Assembly (NCBI GenBank): GCA_905250025.1
Contig: CAJNOJ010000014.1
Span: forward strand, 131,624 to 195,623
Direction of reading: 5' to 3'
Length of the DNA: 64,000 bases
From: Adineta ricciae
Lineage: Eukaryota; Rotifera; Eurotatoria; Adinetida; Adinetidae
The position numbers were made by a program, and so were the translations under genes. The notes under the pieces were generated by a model. That model was not told where the DNA came from. It made no database searches and saw only the letters and a program-made list of their open reading frames with translations. Below, in pieces: positions 1 to 12,809 of this stretch (position 1 is its first letter; the number at the start of each line of letters is the position of its first letter).

Positions 1-3000
1 ATCTTCGGAATGTTGAAATCACGTAAAGCGCGCATTAACACTTGATCTTCCGGTCGGCCGGGATCCGATCGTCGAAGAGAACCAGCGACGACCAAGACAG
101 ATTTAATAGCACGTAGACCCCAATCGTAATGGTCCTAAATATTAATCAATAGTGCGTATTTATTGTTGATCAGATTACGATTCACATACTTGTTTAGATA
201 GCAATTCTTTACACAACGAGTAGAGAGTGATGAATTTTCGAGCTAATAAACGAGCATCTGTGAAACCTTCAGCGACCATCATAATTTCAGAAATGAGATC
301 GAAATCTGGTACGACCATAGCGCATGGGCTAGAGAGCAAAAACTATATTAGACTTGGACTATCAAACATGACTGATCTTACCGAAAGAGGGCTTTCAAAT
401 TTTCAGGTAATTCAGTTCGACCAGCATAACCAGGATTCATAGTAATAAATAGACCGACAGTACGATTGAGACGAATTTCTTCACCCATAAACGAGAATCG
501 TAGTTTCTTCTCTCGAATAGCATCCTGAATTGGAAACAAAGTTTTTGTTTTCTCTGCATGAAGATTCTACGAAGGTTTACTTGAATAGTTTTGACTTGTA
601 CAGCAATGACAGAAAGTACTTCAACGGAAATTCGATTGAATTCATCGAAACAACCCCACGCACCTAAAGGATATCCCCGAAATATTCATCATCATCAAGA
701 AAAACGCAACATGACGAGTATTTACCTGTTTGAGCTAAACCTTTATAAATATTACCACATGACTTGTAATCCATCTGTTCGGAACAATTGAATACATAGA
801 CCATAATACCTAATGCACGTCCTAAATCTTTGGTTGTTTCCGTTTTGCCCGTACCGGCTGGACCAGCAGGTGCACCACCCATAATTAAATGCAATGATTG
901 TGTCAATGTAATATAACAACGATCTGTTAATGGAGTAATGACTAGACGTGGTTGATTACCGAGATATTCATGAGCATAACGAAATTGTGCATCGCAAATA
1001 TTAGCAAAACAATCCTTTTCTTTCTCATCCCATCGATGTCGCAATTGACATTGCCACATAAAATCATTGACACTTTCGCATTTGGCAGTTATCAGTTTCG
1101 TGACCACATCACGAGCGTGGACATCGATCTAAATTGAAACATACTGTCAGAAGAGAATCAGTTCACTATCAACAACTTACTGTACAAATAGTCATAATCT
1201 TTTGTCGATCGCCAGCAGACAAATCACCTAGTAGATGTCCAATCAATGCATTCAGTTGGGAGACTTGTTTACGATAAAAATCTTTTAGAGCATTTTCGTA
1301 ACCTTCTTCTAATTTGGCGAAAGCACCACACACTTCCACAGTCCACCAGATCTGCGAACCAGTTAAGGCAACTTGAGCAGGATAATCCATAATCCATTGG
1401 TCACGTGCTTTATCTTCATAGGCACCAACAGCTTCAGTTAAGTGATGTCGTACTGTTTCACATTGTTTCTCGAGAAGTCTACAAAACACAAAGTCTCATG
1501 ATGATAAAAATGATCTTTTCCTTTCGATCGGTTTACCGATTAAGCCAAACTTCAACTTGACCGTTAAGATCACATGACGATGGAAATTGCATGAATTCGC
1601 CATCTTTTGCCCACATAGCTGTAGCAATCTTTGTTGTATGTCCGCGCTCTTCGGTTAATTTTAGTTTCGACATCGAATCGAACAGTTTGGTTAGATGGCG
1701 CATGACTTTTTCCGGCTCATTACCATTCGATAAGATATCGAGAAGATCAGCAGCTGATACGAAGTAAAATCTGAAACGAAATCAATTTTTCTTGAGAATA
1801 TTTCTACTGAATATCTTTTACCGTGGAAATGCCAATCGTTTGGTTTCCAAATAATCAGCTAATGCTTTTTCGCACAGGGATAATCGTGCTTTGATGTCTT
1901 CTAATCGATCGTTCAATTTTTCTCTATTCGTGCAACGGACGACGTTCAGATCTTTTCCATTTTCTTCTGCAATGACACGGAAATCTTTATCGATCGTATC
2001 GAATCGTCGTGAATCTTCCGGTAATTGATTACGAATATCTTGCGAGCCAATAAAAATCGATTCTAAATGTGACCAAGTCTTTTGGACTTCCAAAAGTATG
2101 TGAATAACTTGATCAGCTTGAGACAAACTTCGTTGCCAATCGGTGACTTCTTTGAGAAAATGTGCAATGTATTTCGATGTTAACATGTTCTGCAATTGAA
2201 CTTGATTCTCTTCGAGAACTTCAATCAACTCTTCTTGAACGACAATCAAAGGTAGTTTTGTACGCGTATGTGGTTCCTGGGTGAATTCCATCGATTTCCA
2301 TGTGTTATCCAATTCACGTAAGACTTTTTCCATAGCCATTTCTTTCACAGCTTTGTCGACGATGTTTTTGACTTCATCTTCGTATTGATGGAGACGTAGA
2401 GCAACAAGATCAGCAAACGTGGTGGAATCTGTCATTGCAAATTCTACACCGGTTGCTTGCATCAATTCATGCCAGTGACGTTCACGAATTGCTGGATTTT
2501 GTAGTTCAGTTACAGCGCGTAATGATGTCATCATGTTCTTCACAGCATCATCAAGACCGGTATAAGCATTCCAAGCACGCATTTCCTTATCCAAACCTGA
2601 ATTGGATGAAGAAATGCAGAATTACGGTAAACAAGAATAGAAAACAAGTTTACCTCGAATATCTTTAGCGAATTTTTTACATTCTTGATCCATCTACATT
2701 GAGAAACAAGTGAGATGAAATGAAAATTTGAATGTAAAGCCTACCGTTTCTGCGTTAATTTCACGCCATTTGGTTTTCTCCCAATCTTCGAATTGTGTTC
2801 GAACTAAATTAATATAATCCCACAGTTGTTTGAGTAGTTTGATTTCTTTTCGGCATTGTTTGATCTGTTTGAAGTCTGGCACAGTAACTTCGAACAAAGC
2901 TGCTGAATTACTCAATGCTTGCATTTCACGTTCCATAGAGGTGACTTTGGCATTTGCCTTATCCAATTTCTTGTAAACGAGTGTTTGATCGTATGCATAA

Positions 3001-6000
3001 GGCACTTCTTTACGGAATTTTTCACGAAATTCATATTGTTGAACATCGAAGCTGGCAACTTTTCGACGAATATTAGCCACTTCGTTGGTTTGTAGCGGTG
3101 CGACTTGTTGTTTAACGGTAAGGGCGAGTTTCTTCGTATTCGCCCATTTTTCTGGTAGAACATTCAAACGTTCGTACACATCATCATGAACTTCCTGTCC
3201 GTAGTTTTTCAAGAATTCAAGTTTTTGTTTCATTGGTTCGAACATGCTGTCGAATTTTGGCTGTTTCTCACGAACAGCGCCCAGATGAGCCATGAGAGAA
3301 ACGAGTAAATCATAATCTCCTTCTTTGATTGTCACACTAAGACCTTTGTCATGTAATTTGATGAAATCAGCTAATTCTTGTAAGCTAAAGTAACAAAAGG
3401 CAGTGAAAATTCGATGGTTTTCTCTTTCGATTAGCATTACCTATTGGTGACATCATCCATGAGATGTTGTTTGAACATGTACGACCATTTCTTGGCAATA
3501 TTGAGCAACGCTTGTTTGAATGGTCGAGAATCAACACGAAACCATTTGTCCAAGATTTTCGTATCGTCGAATTTACTAACTTCATCGTAGATGCCTTCGT
3601 ACGTATCGACTTGTTCTTTGAATTGCTGTAAGGTCGGCGGATTTTGCGGCACGCCTTGTTCACCGCCAGCATCGATTTCTTCTTGCGTTAATACATGACC
3701 ATAGAGCAGAAATTGTCGCATAAACTCCTGTCGATCATCTACCCATAAATAAGCATATTTATTAAACATAGCTCGATATTCGTTAGCTTTGGTTATGACT
3801 GCATTGACACGGTCGGTGAATTCTGTTCGAATGTCCGATAAGTCGTGCATATGTTCTAGTGCATCTTGATAATTGGCTTGTTTCGTATGACTAGCGAGAC
3901 GTGGAATCAATGAACCTTGCTTGTAAATCGTGTTGAGGAGATCTTCGACTAGTTCGAGGAATGTGTTTTTATCATTTTCGTCCATCGAAGGATTGAAGAC
4001 CATGTTTGGTTGCTAGAAAAGTATAAATTCCTATGCGAGTTCAGATAAAACAAACGTTGCTTACTTGTAGCTGTAATTGTGCTTCGAAGAGAGGGTCGGG
4101 ATTTTGTGCAGGATCAGTTTCGCGCATGAAGAACATCAAATTACAATGAATAATCTTTCTGAATCCTTCTAAGACCATTTTGTCGACATAATCGACGTAG
4201 TTTCTCCATGCATCCGTGTCGAAATTTTCGACTTTGAATAATTCGCCGTTTTCCTTTAATAGCGCATGAATCTTCTTGCCTGTTTCATCAATTTCTTTGT
4301 AACGGTTATTCAATCGTTGTTCTTTATCATCAAGAAACAACAAGGTCGATTTGCCTTCGGAACGTTTGTATAGTGGAACATCTTGCCAAGTTGACATCAA
4401 ACGTTGAATTTGTTCAACATCCGCTTTGGCTTTGTGCAAACGGTTTTCCAAGTCATAGACTTCAGCGCGAGTTGCTTTGATGTAGTCCCAAATGTCTAAA
4501 AATCAGTAAATACGATCATTCTTTGTTCGTAAATGAAGCGAAAACATCGTCCTGGAAATTTGTGAATGAGGAAAAAGAAACATGGCGAAACATAGAGAAC
4601 AATCATGCAGAAAAACAAACCGTTGTAAGATTTAGATTCAACTAAGAATAACTCTTGACATAGATGTATGAATTATAATTTCATATGAAGAATTTCGAGA
4701 GGAGAAAAGTTTACCTGGCGTTGCCCATGTTAGACTTGTCTCTGCTTTAGTTAAATTTTGATCGATTTCGTCTAATTGCTTTTGAACAAGTGGCTTTTCG
4801 ACATCGTGAATGGTCATACGGATTTTATTGTAAGATGAAACCGTATAATCGAGATTAGTGACATAATTGATAAATTTCTCATTTTCTTCATACATTTTCT
4901 TCGCTTCTTCAGGAATATTCGCCTTGTTATCGCCTTCGTTCGTTTGTTCCATGTATTTCACTTCACGTAGCACACCGATGAGCTAGAATACATGAAATAG
5001 AAGTAGTTATGTCGAAGATCAAATACAAATGATCTACTTGTGGATCGAAATTGGTTTTGATGAGTTTGGTTTCCGGGCTTCGAATGATCAGATTCTGTTT
5101 TAGATTAGCATTAGCAGCTTGACCAACCGTTTTCGACCAACCATTGAAGATACTTTTAGCAAAATTGTCTAATAGTTGGATTAGTTCAGCGCGTTTAGCA
5201 ATAACACGTTTTCCTTCGTAGGTATCTTTTGCTCTAAATAAAAATTTAGTCAATCTTTTTAGAGAAAACTCTTCGATTGAACTCTTATTTACGGATAATC
5301 AATTTTCAAAAAAGCTTCGCATGGCTCTTCGATACGATCTTTCATTTCATCGACCCTAAAGTCAAAGATTTGGTTTTTCCATATTGAAAAAGAAAACAAG
5401 AAACAACTATTTACCATGCTAATGACCCAGCGACAGGTGGTTGATTTCGATGTAATTCGATAGTTCCATGCTGTTGTTTGTAGGCCATTTGTCTTTCATA
5501 GACCTGATGTGCTTCATCGATTTCTTGTTCGACCGAAAGTGTCAATCGATCGTAGTTTCGTACGAATGCTTCGTAAATAACTGGCCGTTCTAACATAGGA
5601 GCGAACATGCCAATGAGTTTGAATTGACTACTCAAACAATTCGAATCATCGAATGCTTGATTAATAATTGAAGCTAGTTTCAATTCCATATCTCGAAGGA
5701 ATTGTTTGAAATGTTCGATGTCCACCAGAAATTCCTAGAGAAAGAATTTTAACTCGAAAAGACGATTGATTAGATGAAATGACATACGTCGGATGATGGA
5801 TCTAATGGATCGTATTTTTTGTTACTCATTGTTTCGAATTCGTCTTTGAATTGTTCGAAAATATTGAAAACCAATGATGTCAATGTTTTGCCTTTTGTAC
5901 CTAGAAGAGAAAGTATTCGACTGTAAGATTAAGTGCAAGCCTCGTTTTGTATGTCTTACCTCCGATTTCGACTTTTTCTAATCGAAGAAATTCGCTGGCG

Positions 6001-7621
6001 ATATGAAACAAGTCTTGGATGATTCGCACACGTGCCATGAACAAATCCCATTTGGCAAAGACTAATTTTGGTGAAAAGTCGAATTCTTTAACCACTTCGC
6101 CGTTTTTGAAGTAGTTCTTCAAATTTCCTTTGTACTGCTTGTATGCATTTTCATAGGCTTCAAGTGCCCGAACTGTTTGATTGATTTTTTCCATCGATTC
6201 ATCAGGTTCACCTTTGAACAAATCCAATGGTTCCATAAACTCTGAAGCCTAGAAAACATCGATTATGAAAAATTCGAATTTCTCATCAATCAGTTCTAAT
6301 TTACTTGTTTCATGATGAGATTGTTTAACTCTTGTAAAAGAACGATAATACGTGCTGGTCGACGATAGGCTTTGCAGTTCGCCCACATTAGACATATTGC
6401 GTGAAACATTGGTGGATAGAGTGGAACAGTTTCACCAAAATCTGTCGTTTCGAGTCCGTCAAAATGTTGTGAAACTGGTTTGAGATAGAGATCGATTTCT
6501 TTGGCTTCGTCCAATGAATCTTGAACATCGTGCAATAATGTTTCGAAAGCTGGATAGTAACTTGAATTGGTCTTTCGCAGTAGTTCTGCCATTTTTTTCA
6601 CACGAGGATCGTTTAACTACAACACGAGTTCAGAAGACATCTTTCACTAGTTCAAAATCCTACTTGTTCATGAATGCTCAAAAGATTATTATATCTCGAT
6701 CGCCAAAATTCGACTTCGGCACTGGGCAATGGACTTCCGCCATCCAATAATGCTTGCGATGAATCTTTCTTCAATACATCTTGTACTTGATGTGACCATT
6801 CAATCACAACCGATTCAATAGCATGTAATAAATTACTATCGACTGTGGACGCTTGACCATTTTCTTGTTGGTCATTGCTCATATCATCTGTGACTCGTTC
6901 AGTACCAGCTGGAACTGGTAGGAGTGTTTTACCTATATGAAAAGACGACTCGTGTTTTCCGTTGCTAAGGAACGTGCTGTACGATTTTGACTTTCATTCA
7001 AATTCTGTTGCTTACTTAGCAACGGGTGGAAACTTTGGGAGGAACGCGAAATCAACAAGTTGAAAATTCAACAAACCTTTCATTTGACCATTTAGAACGT
7101 GTACTTTGTTTTTAATACCCATTGCATGACGAAGAATATCTTGTGAGAGAACTTTTGGCCATGCTTCATTATTCGATGGATTTTGTAGAATAGGAATAAG
7201 TAACTAATTAAGAGAAAAAAGAAACTCTTGCTGATGAATTATTCAAGTAAACAAAGCGATTTACTTCGTCGATCATTGCTGACAATTGTTCGACGGGCGA
7301 TGTTGATAAATCGCCGTACATGATCACATCTCGAAGGATTGCATCTTTCGGCACTGGTTCACGACGTTTCTTAATGAAGTAGCAGGATTTGTTTTTGACA
7401 ATGGTCGGAAATGTTAACGCGGGCTGAAGTGAACCGGCTGTTGTATATTGAATCACAAGAATTTGATTATCAGGTTTATCGAAGAAGTCGTGGATCATTT
7501 GTTTGTTTTCTTCGATGCCGTACATCTTGCCGAATTTATCTGATTTCAGTTTGAGAATTTTAAGGACATAATCAGCGACGAAATAGATCCGAGGATCGTT
7601 TAGTTCGAGTTCCTCAGCCAT
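1..7621 (-). CDS. Axonemal outer-arm dynein beta heavy chain (DNAH9/11/17 type), N-terminal part, cut at window edge
   Basis: This is the motor heavy chain of the outer dynein arm of cilia. The start at 7621 opens an exon matching the N-terminus of the DNAH9/11/17 group, and exons follow leftwards through the tail (for example [46 protein letters not shown]), the linker and into AAA1. The AAA1 P-loop GPAGTGKT is at 841-864 and is followed by the conserved [20 protein letters not shown]. The leftmost bases still encode [16 protein letters not shown], as in AAA2-proximal sequence of the family, so the gene runs off the window. Introns are about 50-120 bases, for example 7206-7263. The protein should be about 4,400 residues, of which roughly 40% is here. 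Assignment to the beta (rather than gamma) class rests on the linker and N-terminal wording, and is firm at that level. Confidence 0.95.
841..864 (-). other. AAA1 P-loop (Walker A) of the dynein heavy chain
   Basis: The minus strand encodes GPAGTGKT here, the nucleotide-binding loop of the main ATPase site of dynein. It is intact, so the motor is predicted to be catalytically active. Confidence 0.93.
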
Positions 7622-8689
7622 CTTGCTTTGTCAACGACAAACTTCAACAGCTGTTCGTATTAGTTAACGAGAATAAAAAGATTCTAGTTAAAACTTTTCA
7701 ATGTTTTGTTTTCTGCTCAACGACAAGACGCTGTTGAAAAAGACGAGTGAGTGAGTGATTCTAAAAAGTGAGAGAGAAAGAGAAAGAAAACTACAGCGAC
7801 GCAGAGCGAAATATTAAAAAAAAAACGAGAGAATTTTTTTCACTTTACATATAGTTTTAATGTAATGTATAGACTACACACACGCACGCTTGCTATTCTC
7901 CTTTGCAACAGTTTCTCCTTGTTCCGGTCGATGCAATGAATGCATAAGAACAAACAGAGAAGAGAAAGAACAAATAACAATCTATCGAGCCACCTAACTT
8001 CTCAACAATCGGTTTCTATGCGCACAGATGAACTGATGTTGTTGTTTTATAAAACATTATTTCATTCGATTGTTGAAACAAAAAATGAAGAACGAAAAAT
8101 CGATGTTGAATTTTGTTTAGATTAATTCATTAAGCGAAAAAACATTATTGCTAACGACAACAATCATCTGTTATGCAACAAATGGAAGAAAAATCATTGA
8201 ATTCTATGCACTTGGCTATTAAAAGTGCAAAACTAGAATTTCAGCCAGTCATCAATAGTTCTTCTTGCCGAACTTTCTATTTCTTCGTAATTCAACAACG
8301 AATATTCTCGTTTTCTTGAGTAAACATATCCGACAGATTATTATTCGAATGTTCTATTCACGATTGTATAATCAATGCACATGTCAAGTTAAATCTCTGA
8401 CACTTGACTATTTTCCTTTCATTGAACAATCAAATGAAAATCAAGTCGTCCCAGTTAACGCATATCATCATGCATCAATGTGCCAATGGAATTCACTCTT
8501 TTTATAAGAACAGTATCTTTCAGAGAATGTATCTCAATTGACTAAGATTGTTATTTTATTACCAAAATTAAACTTGCTCGCTTAAGACATCCATGCGAGC
8601 AAAGAGACAATAGACAAAATAATACATATTTCTATCTGACATTTTCTTGTTGTAACAAGATACTATGATATCTGAGCAAAATTAAATAA
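7622..8689. other. Intergenic, dynein promoter side and SETDB1 3' side
   Basis: This 1.07 kb is AT-rich, with short purine tracts near 7760-7830. I see no open frame with family similarity. It should hold the promoter of the dynein gene (to the right of 7621, minus strand) and the 3' untranslated region of the SETDB1 gene. The open frames at 7940-8125 and 8265-8507 look like chance frames. Confidence 0.5.
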
Positions 8690-11600
8690 TTAGAGAACTC
8701 GACGTCGACATTCGGATGAACCACAATTACAATCCATTCGACGTCCAGCTATCTCGCCAACTGTATAGTTGTAATCCCAGCTAAATTAAGACGGAAAGGA
8801 AATCAATCGTAGACTTGAATTGTTGCTACTTACCATAATTCGGTTCCTGCGCGAATTGTTTTCGTTGTGAAAAATCCGATCCAAGGAAAATGAATATCGT
8901 GTGTCTAGAGAGAAGTTGGCATTGTGATAGGTTTGAACGAGAATGTGAAGGACTTACATCAACAAAAACATTTTGTACGGCGATATTTGGGGAACAGGAA
9001 TGATTAAAATATCGTCCAATATTTCCGACTAGTTTTGCATCAAGTGTATATACAACTCCATCGTATTCTGGTAAACATGTTCGATTCAATATTGAATTGT
9101 TGTTTGTTTTCCCTTGATCATCATCGTCGTCGTCGTCTTCTGTCTTGGAAGATTGTTTCGTTGTTTTCTTATTCGAATTGCCATGTGAACGTAGATTTCT
9201 CGAACGAGATTTATCTGAATTGAGCAAGAAAATACGAATACTTCGAACTAGTTATCAACGCGTACTTAGAGGAGTTTTGTTTTCTTCGTCTTCATCTTCG
9301 GATGATAAATTTGCACCGCTATCGTCATCTTCATCAGAATCGTCATTTATATTCTTTTCAGTAAACAAAAAACACGCTTTGATGAAAATCGATGGTAAGT
9401 TAAGAAAATCGTTTACTTCGAAAAAGTCCAAATCTGCTTGATATTCATCTCCAATCAATTTTCCTCTTTCATCTGCTTGTTCGCTGGTGAATATTTCACC
9501 TGAATACACACTAACGAATGTCCCTAACGGAAGATCATGCAAGGTTCGAACGCCCCAACCACGACCAACAGTTTTAAATAACTAAAAACACCGAACAAAC
9601 GGCTTGAATTGATCCTGAATTTTAACAAAGAAGATACCTGGAGTTGGGCCATGATACCATTTTGTACAACTCGGTTTGAGCACGTTTCTTTATTACATGA
9701 ACATCTACTATTACATTCATATATCCCACCGGGTGCGTTTTTATGTAAACGCCGAAAACCGTAACCCAGTTGATACAGAATTTCCGCCTGGCTCTTATTT
9801 TTCTTCTTCATTGCCTTCACGCGATCATCGCCGATCAATTCCGCATATTTCAATGTGCGTAACCAACCTGAAACAGAGAATATCTAAGAATATTCGGAAC
9901 AAATTTCGTTTGTAAAATCTCACATGCACATTGAGTACGATTTCGGCATCCATCTGTACATGAACAACAAGTCATCGTTGATTCATTGAGAACCATATCG
10001 ACTCCTTCGACAGGTGTTCGTTCAACACGATAAGTAAATGTATTTGGCCGTTCCTCATCAACTTCATTAACAGCGGAAATCGGAACATTCTCTTGACCAT
10101 TTGATATATCAGAAGTGATCAGTTTCCCATCTGAACAATACCATTGTTTGATATTCACTAAACTATCGAAGACAAATAACTCAATCGATAGTTTAGACTC
10201 CGTTTCAGTAAGATAATTATCCACTTGTGTTTCATTCAAAAACTTTCTTCCGCCTAAAAAACAAAATCAAAACTTATATTCACAGTTCTGACAGGTCGTC
10301 AACATTCACTAACATGGCGCCCGATAGATTAAAATCGGTCGCGTATTCTTAACGCGAACATCGTTAGCTTTCCGAATCCGTATTGTTTCGAGAATTGTCC
10401 ATTGACAGGCGACTGGCTTCAAATATGGATTCATGGTTCTTGGTAGTTGTGCAAGGTACTTTTCAGCATGCATAACGCACTTCGGCGAACAATAATGCGG
10501 ATTGAAGTCTTTGGAATAGTGTAAAAGAAAGTTTTCTGTTAATTCAAGAAATATTGGATTAATCACAATCTTCGGATTCGGATGTGCCTATAATAAAAAG
10601 TTGATAATATTTACAAATCTTCTCTTTGAAAAGGTGGCACACATGAGTCGAACGTGATTGAACAGATGTGACGATGTGATCTACTACTGGAATACTGTTG
10701 GCCGAAGAAGATCGAAGTACATGAGATTCAGTTGGAACTAATGCAGATTCGTGTGGTAAATGTTCAGATGGCAAACGGGCGCGTTTTTTAGGTCCTAAAA
10801 AGTGAATCAAGTTTGAAAACAATCGTTTGTAATAAAAAAAGTGAACAACTTGTCTCATCGATTGCTTGATCCGCAGTTCGAGCAGTTTTTGTTTTCATTT
10901 GATCATTCAAACAAATAATTTCTGGCGCATTTGTTTTTCTTGCTGAAAGATGTTGTCTTGCCGAATGTCTACCCAGTCCATTCCTATCGACTCTATTCTG
11001 TGTTACATAATACGTATTCATTTGTTCAATCAATGTCGAACCACGATAGAGCCACATACGTTGTTTGGTATTATTCAGCTCGATTAACATCATCGAACAA
11101 TCGATTTGAATGACGATGGCTTGAACGAAACTGTTTCGATTGCCATTGCGAACTTTCACAGTTGTTCCTTCCTTGGCACGTAACATTAACCGTTCCGGAT
11201 AGGATTTAAAGTACGAGTTCAAAAACTCATTGTCACATTCAAACATTTGATCAAGACATATATGAACTTCCGATGAGAGATAATAACCCGCGGATACATT
11301 CGCACTCTCGTCAGTAAAAAAGATCAGACAACGATAATGATTTTGTTTGCCAGGTTCTTCACCGATGAGCCCATAACGACGTCGATTTGTTCGACAATCG
11401 ATGATCATCACGCGTAGCTTCAATGGCAAAATAATGTTCTTCTCACATGCTTTGCCGAAATAAAGCCATTTCGTTGGAATTTCGCACGTTTTATTCGTGC
11501 TTTCGTCGAATATCTCGATCTTCTTGGTATTGGTTAAATCAGCGACAAATGCTTTCGTGATTCCTTTGCTTGGCAGGTGCGAATCGTGCTCATTTTGAAC

Positions 11601-12330
11601 GAGAATCGATGTACGCAGGAAAATCATGTGTGTCGCTTTGTAATTGACATAAATGGGCTGTGCAGGTGTTGAACTGAGGTGGATGATTGAATCATCATAA
11701 AATTGAGGATTATTATTGAATAACAAAAACAATTTTTGTATGATATGATTGTTCTCATTCAATTGCTTCGAGATTTGTTCAGTTTTGAAATGATTCAATT
11801 GTTCTAATTCGTAGATGATTGCATGAAAATGTTGGATTGTGAAGAAGTTCTTAAAGTTTTCGATGAGATAGTTCGTGTAGTTTTCGAGAATGGAATTCGA
11901 ATGTGATTCCGACCGAATTGGATTCGATAAGGTTTCCTCCGAGAAAAATATATCATCGAGATCCAAGTATCGTTGCATACACAGTTTACTGAATGTTTCT
12001 AACCATTTATAATCCAATTTTTGTCGATTGATAGTCGAAAATAACAAACGATAATCATCAGGTTTTAATAGATCAAACAGACGCAATAGAATTGGTTCAA
12101 CGGTCGATGATTGACGAAGTTTTCCTGAAAAGAAGAGACAAACAGCGAAAGTCTATTTTTGATCTAATTTGCTCGATGAATAGCTTACGCAAATATTCTC
12201 GTTCCTCGTCGAATGGTCTCAGGACACTTTCAATGTCCATTCTAAACAAAATTCGACTTGAAAACCGACATCCAGTGCTGTCGATCGTAACTTACCGCAA
12301 TAGATTAAATCTGTGTGCATCATTTGGCAT
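8690..12330 (-). CDS. SETDB1: SETDB1/eggless-type histone H3K9 methyltransferase
   Basis: Histone-lysine methyltransferase that trimethylates H3K9 and silences chromatin. In order: N-terminal region with Tudor-like segments (about 11000-11560), MBD-like segment (about 10310-10560), pre-SET cysteine cluster ([18 protein letters not shown] near 9960 and [20 protein letters not shown] near 9700), then a bifurcated SET domain. The SET halves are parted by an acidic insert with a run of Asp near 9120-9140, the hallmark of SETDB proteins. The catalytic NHSCSPN lies near 9000 and the post-SET [13 protein letters not shown] ends at the stop 8690-8692. Two starts are possible: 12330 (MPNDAHRF, spliced across a short intron) or 12240 (MDIESVL); both are in the same frame and I prefer 12330. 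All key cysteines and SET motifs I can see are intact. Confidence 0.92.
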
Positions 12331-12809
12331 CGTTCGTTGACTCGCGAATCTAAAAATTATTTGCATACGAAAGATTGTCATAAGACAAATTAAAAAACTC
12401 TGTTTTTATTGATATTCTTGATATCGTGAATCTCGTTTGTCGATGACAAATGTCAGACGAGTAGAAAACAAAGTGATAAATAGTTGATTTTTTTGCAAAG
12501 CAGACGAACAAATCAATGACACGTATTTTAGAAGAAGAAAAAGACGAAGAAGAGAAAACGAGCATCATAAACGCTAGTTATTGCTCAGTTGAACGCAGCG
12601 AATCGAATTAGAAAAAACAATTGCGCAAAAGAGAAAACAAATTCAACACAAAAAAGAAGAAGAAGAAAGGAGAAAAAGACGAGTCTTTTATTTACATAAG
12701 TGAAAAAGACAATTTTTTGTATTGAGATTTATAAAATAAGAAACTGTTCGTAAGGATTTGCTTTTCGGTCGTAAAAATAAAGTTTGCTCTGGAAATAAAC
12801 CATTCTTCC
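12331..12809. other. Intergenic between SETDB1 and RSBN1
   Basis: About 480 bases, rich in A and in GAA/AGA repeats around 12530-12690. It holds the SETDB1 upstream region (a pyrimidine-AG acceptor-like site ends about 20 bases before the 12330 start) and the RSBN1 3' end. I see no gene. Confidence 0.5.

Noticed and set aside
227-1137. Plus-strand open frames opposite the dynein gene.
   Set aside because: They are antisense shadows of well-conserved dynein exons and lack any similarity of their own.
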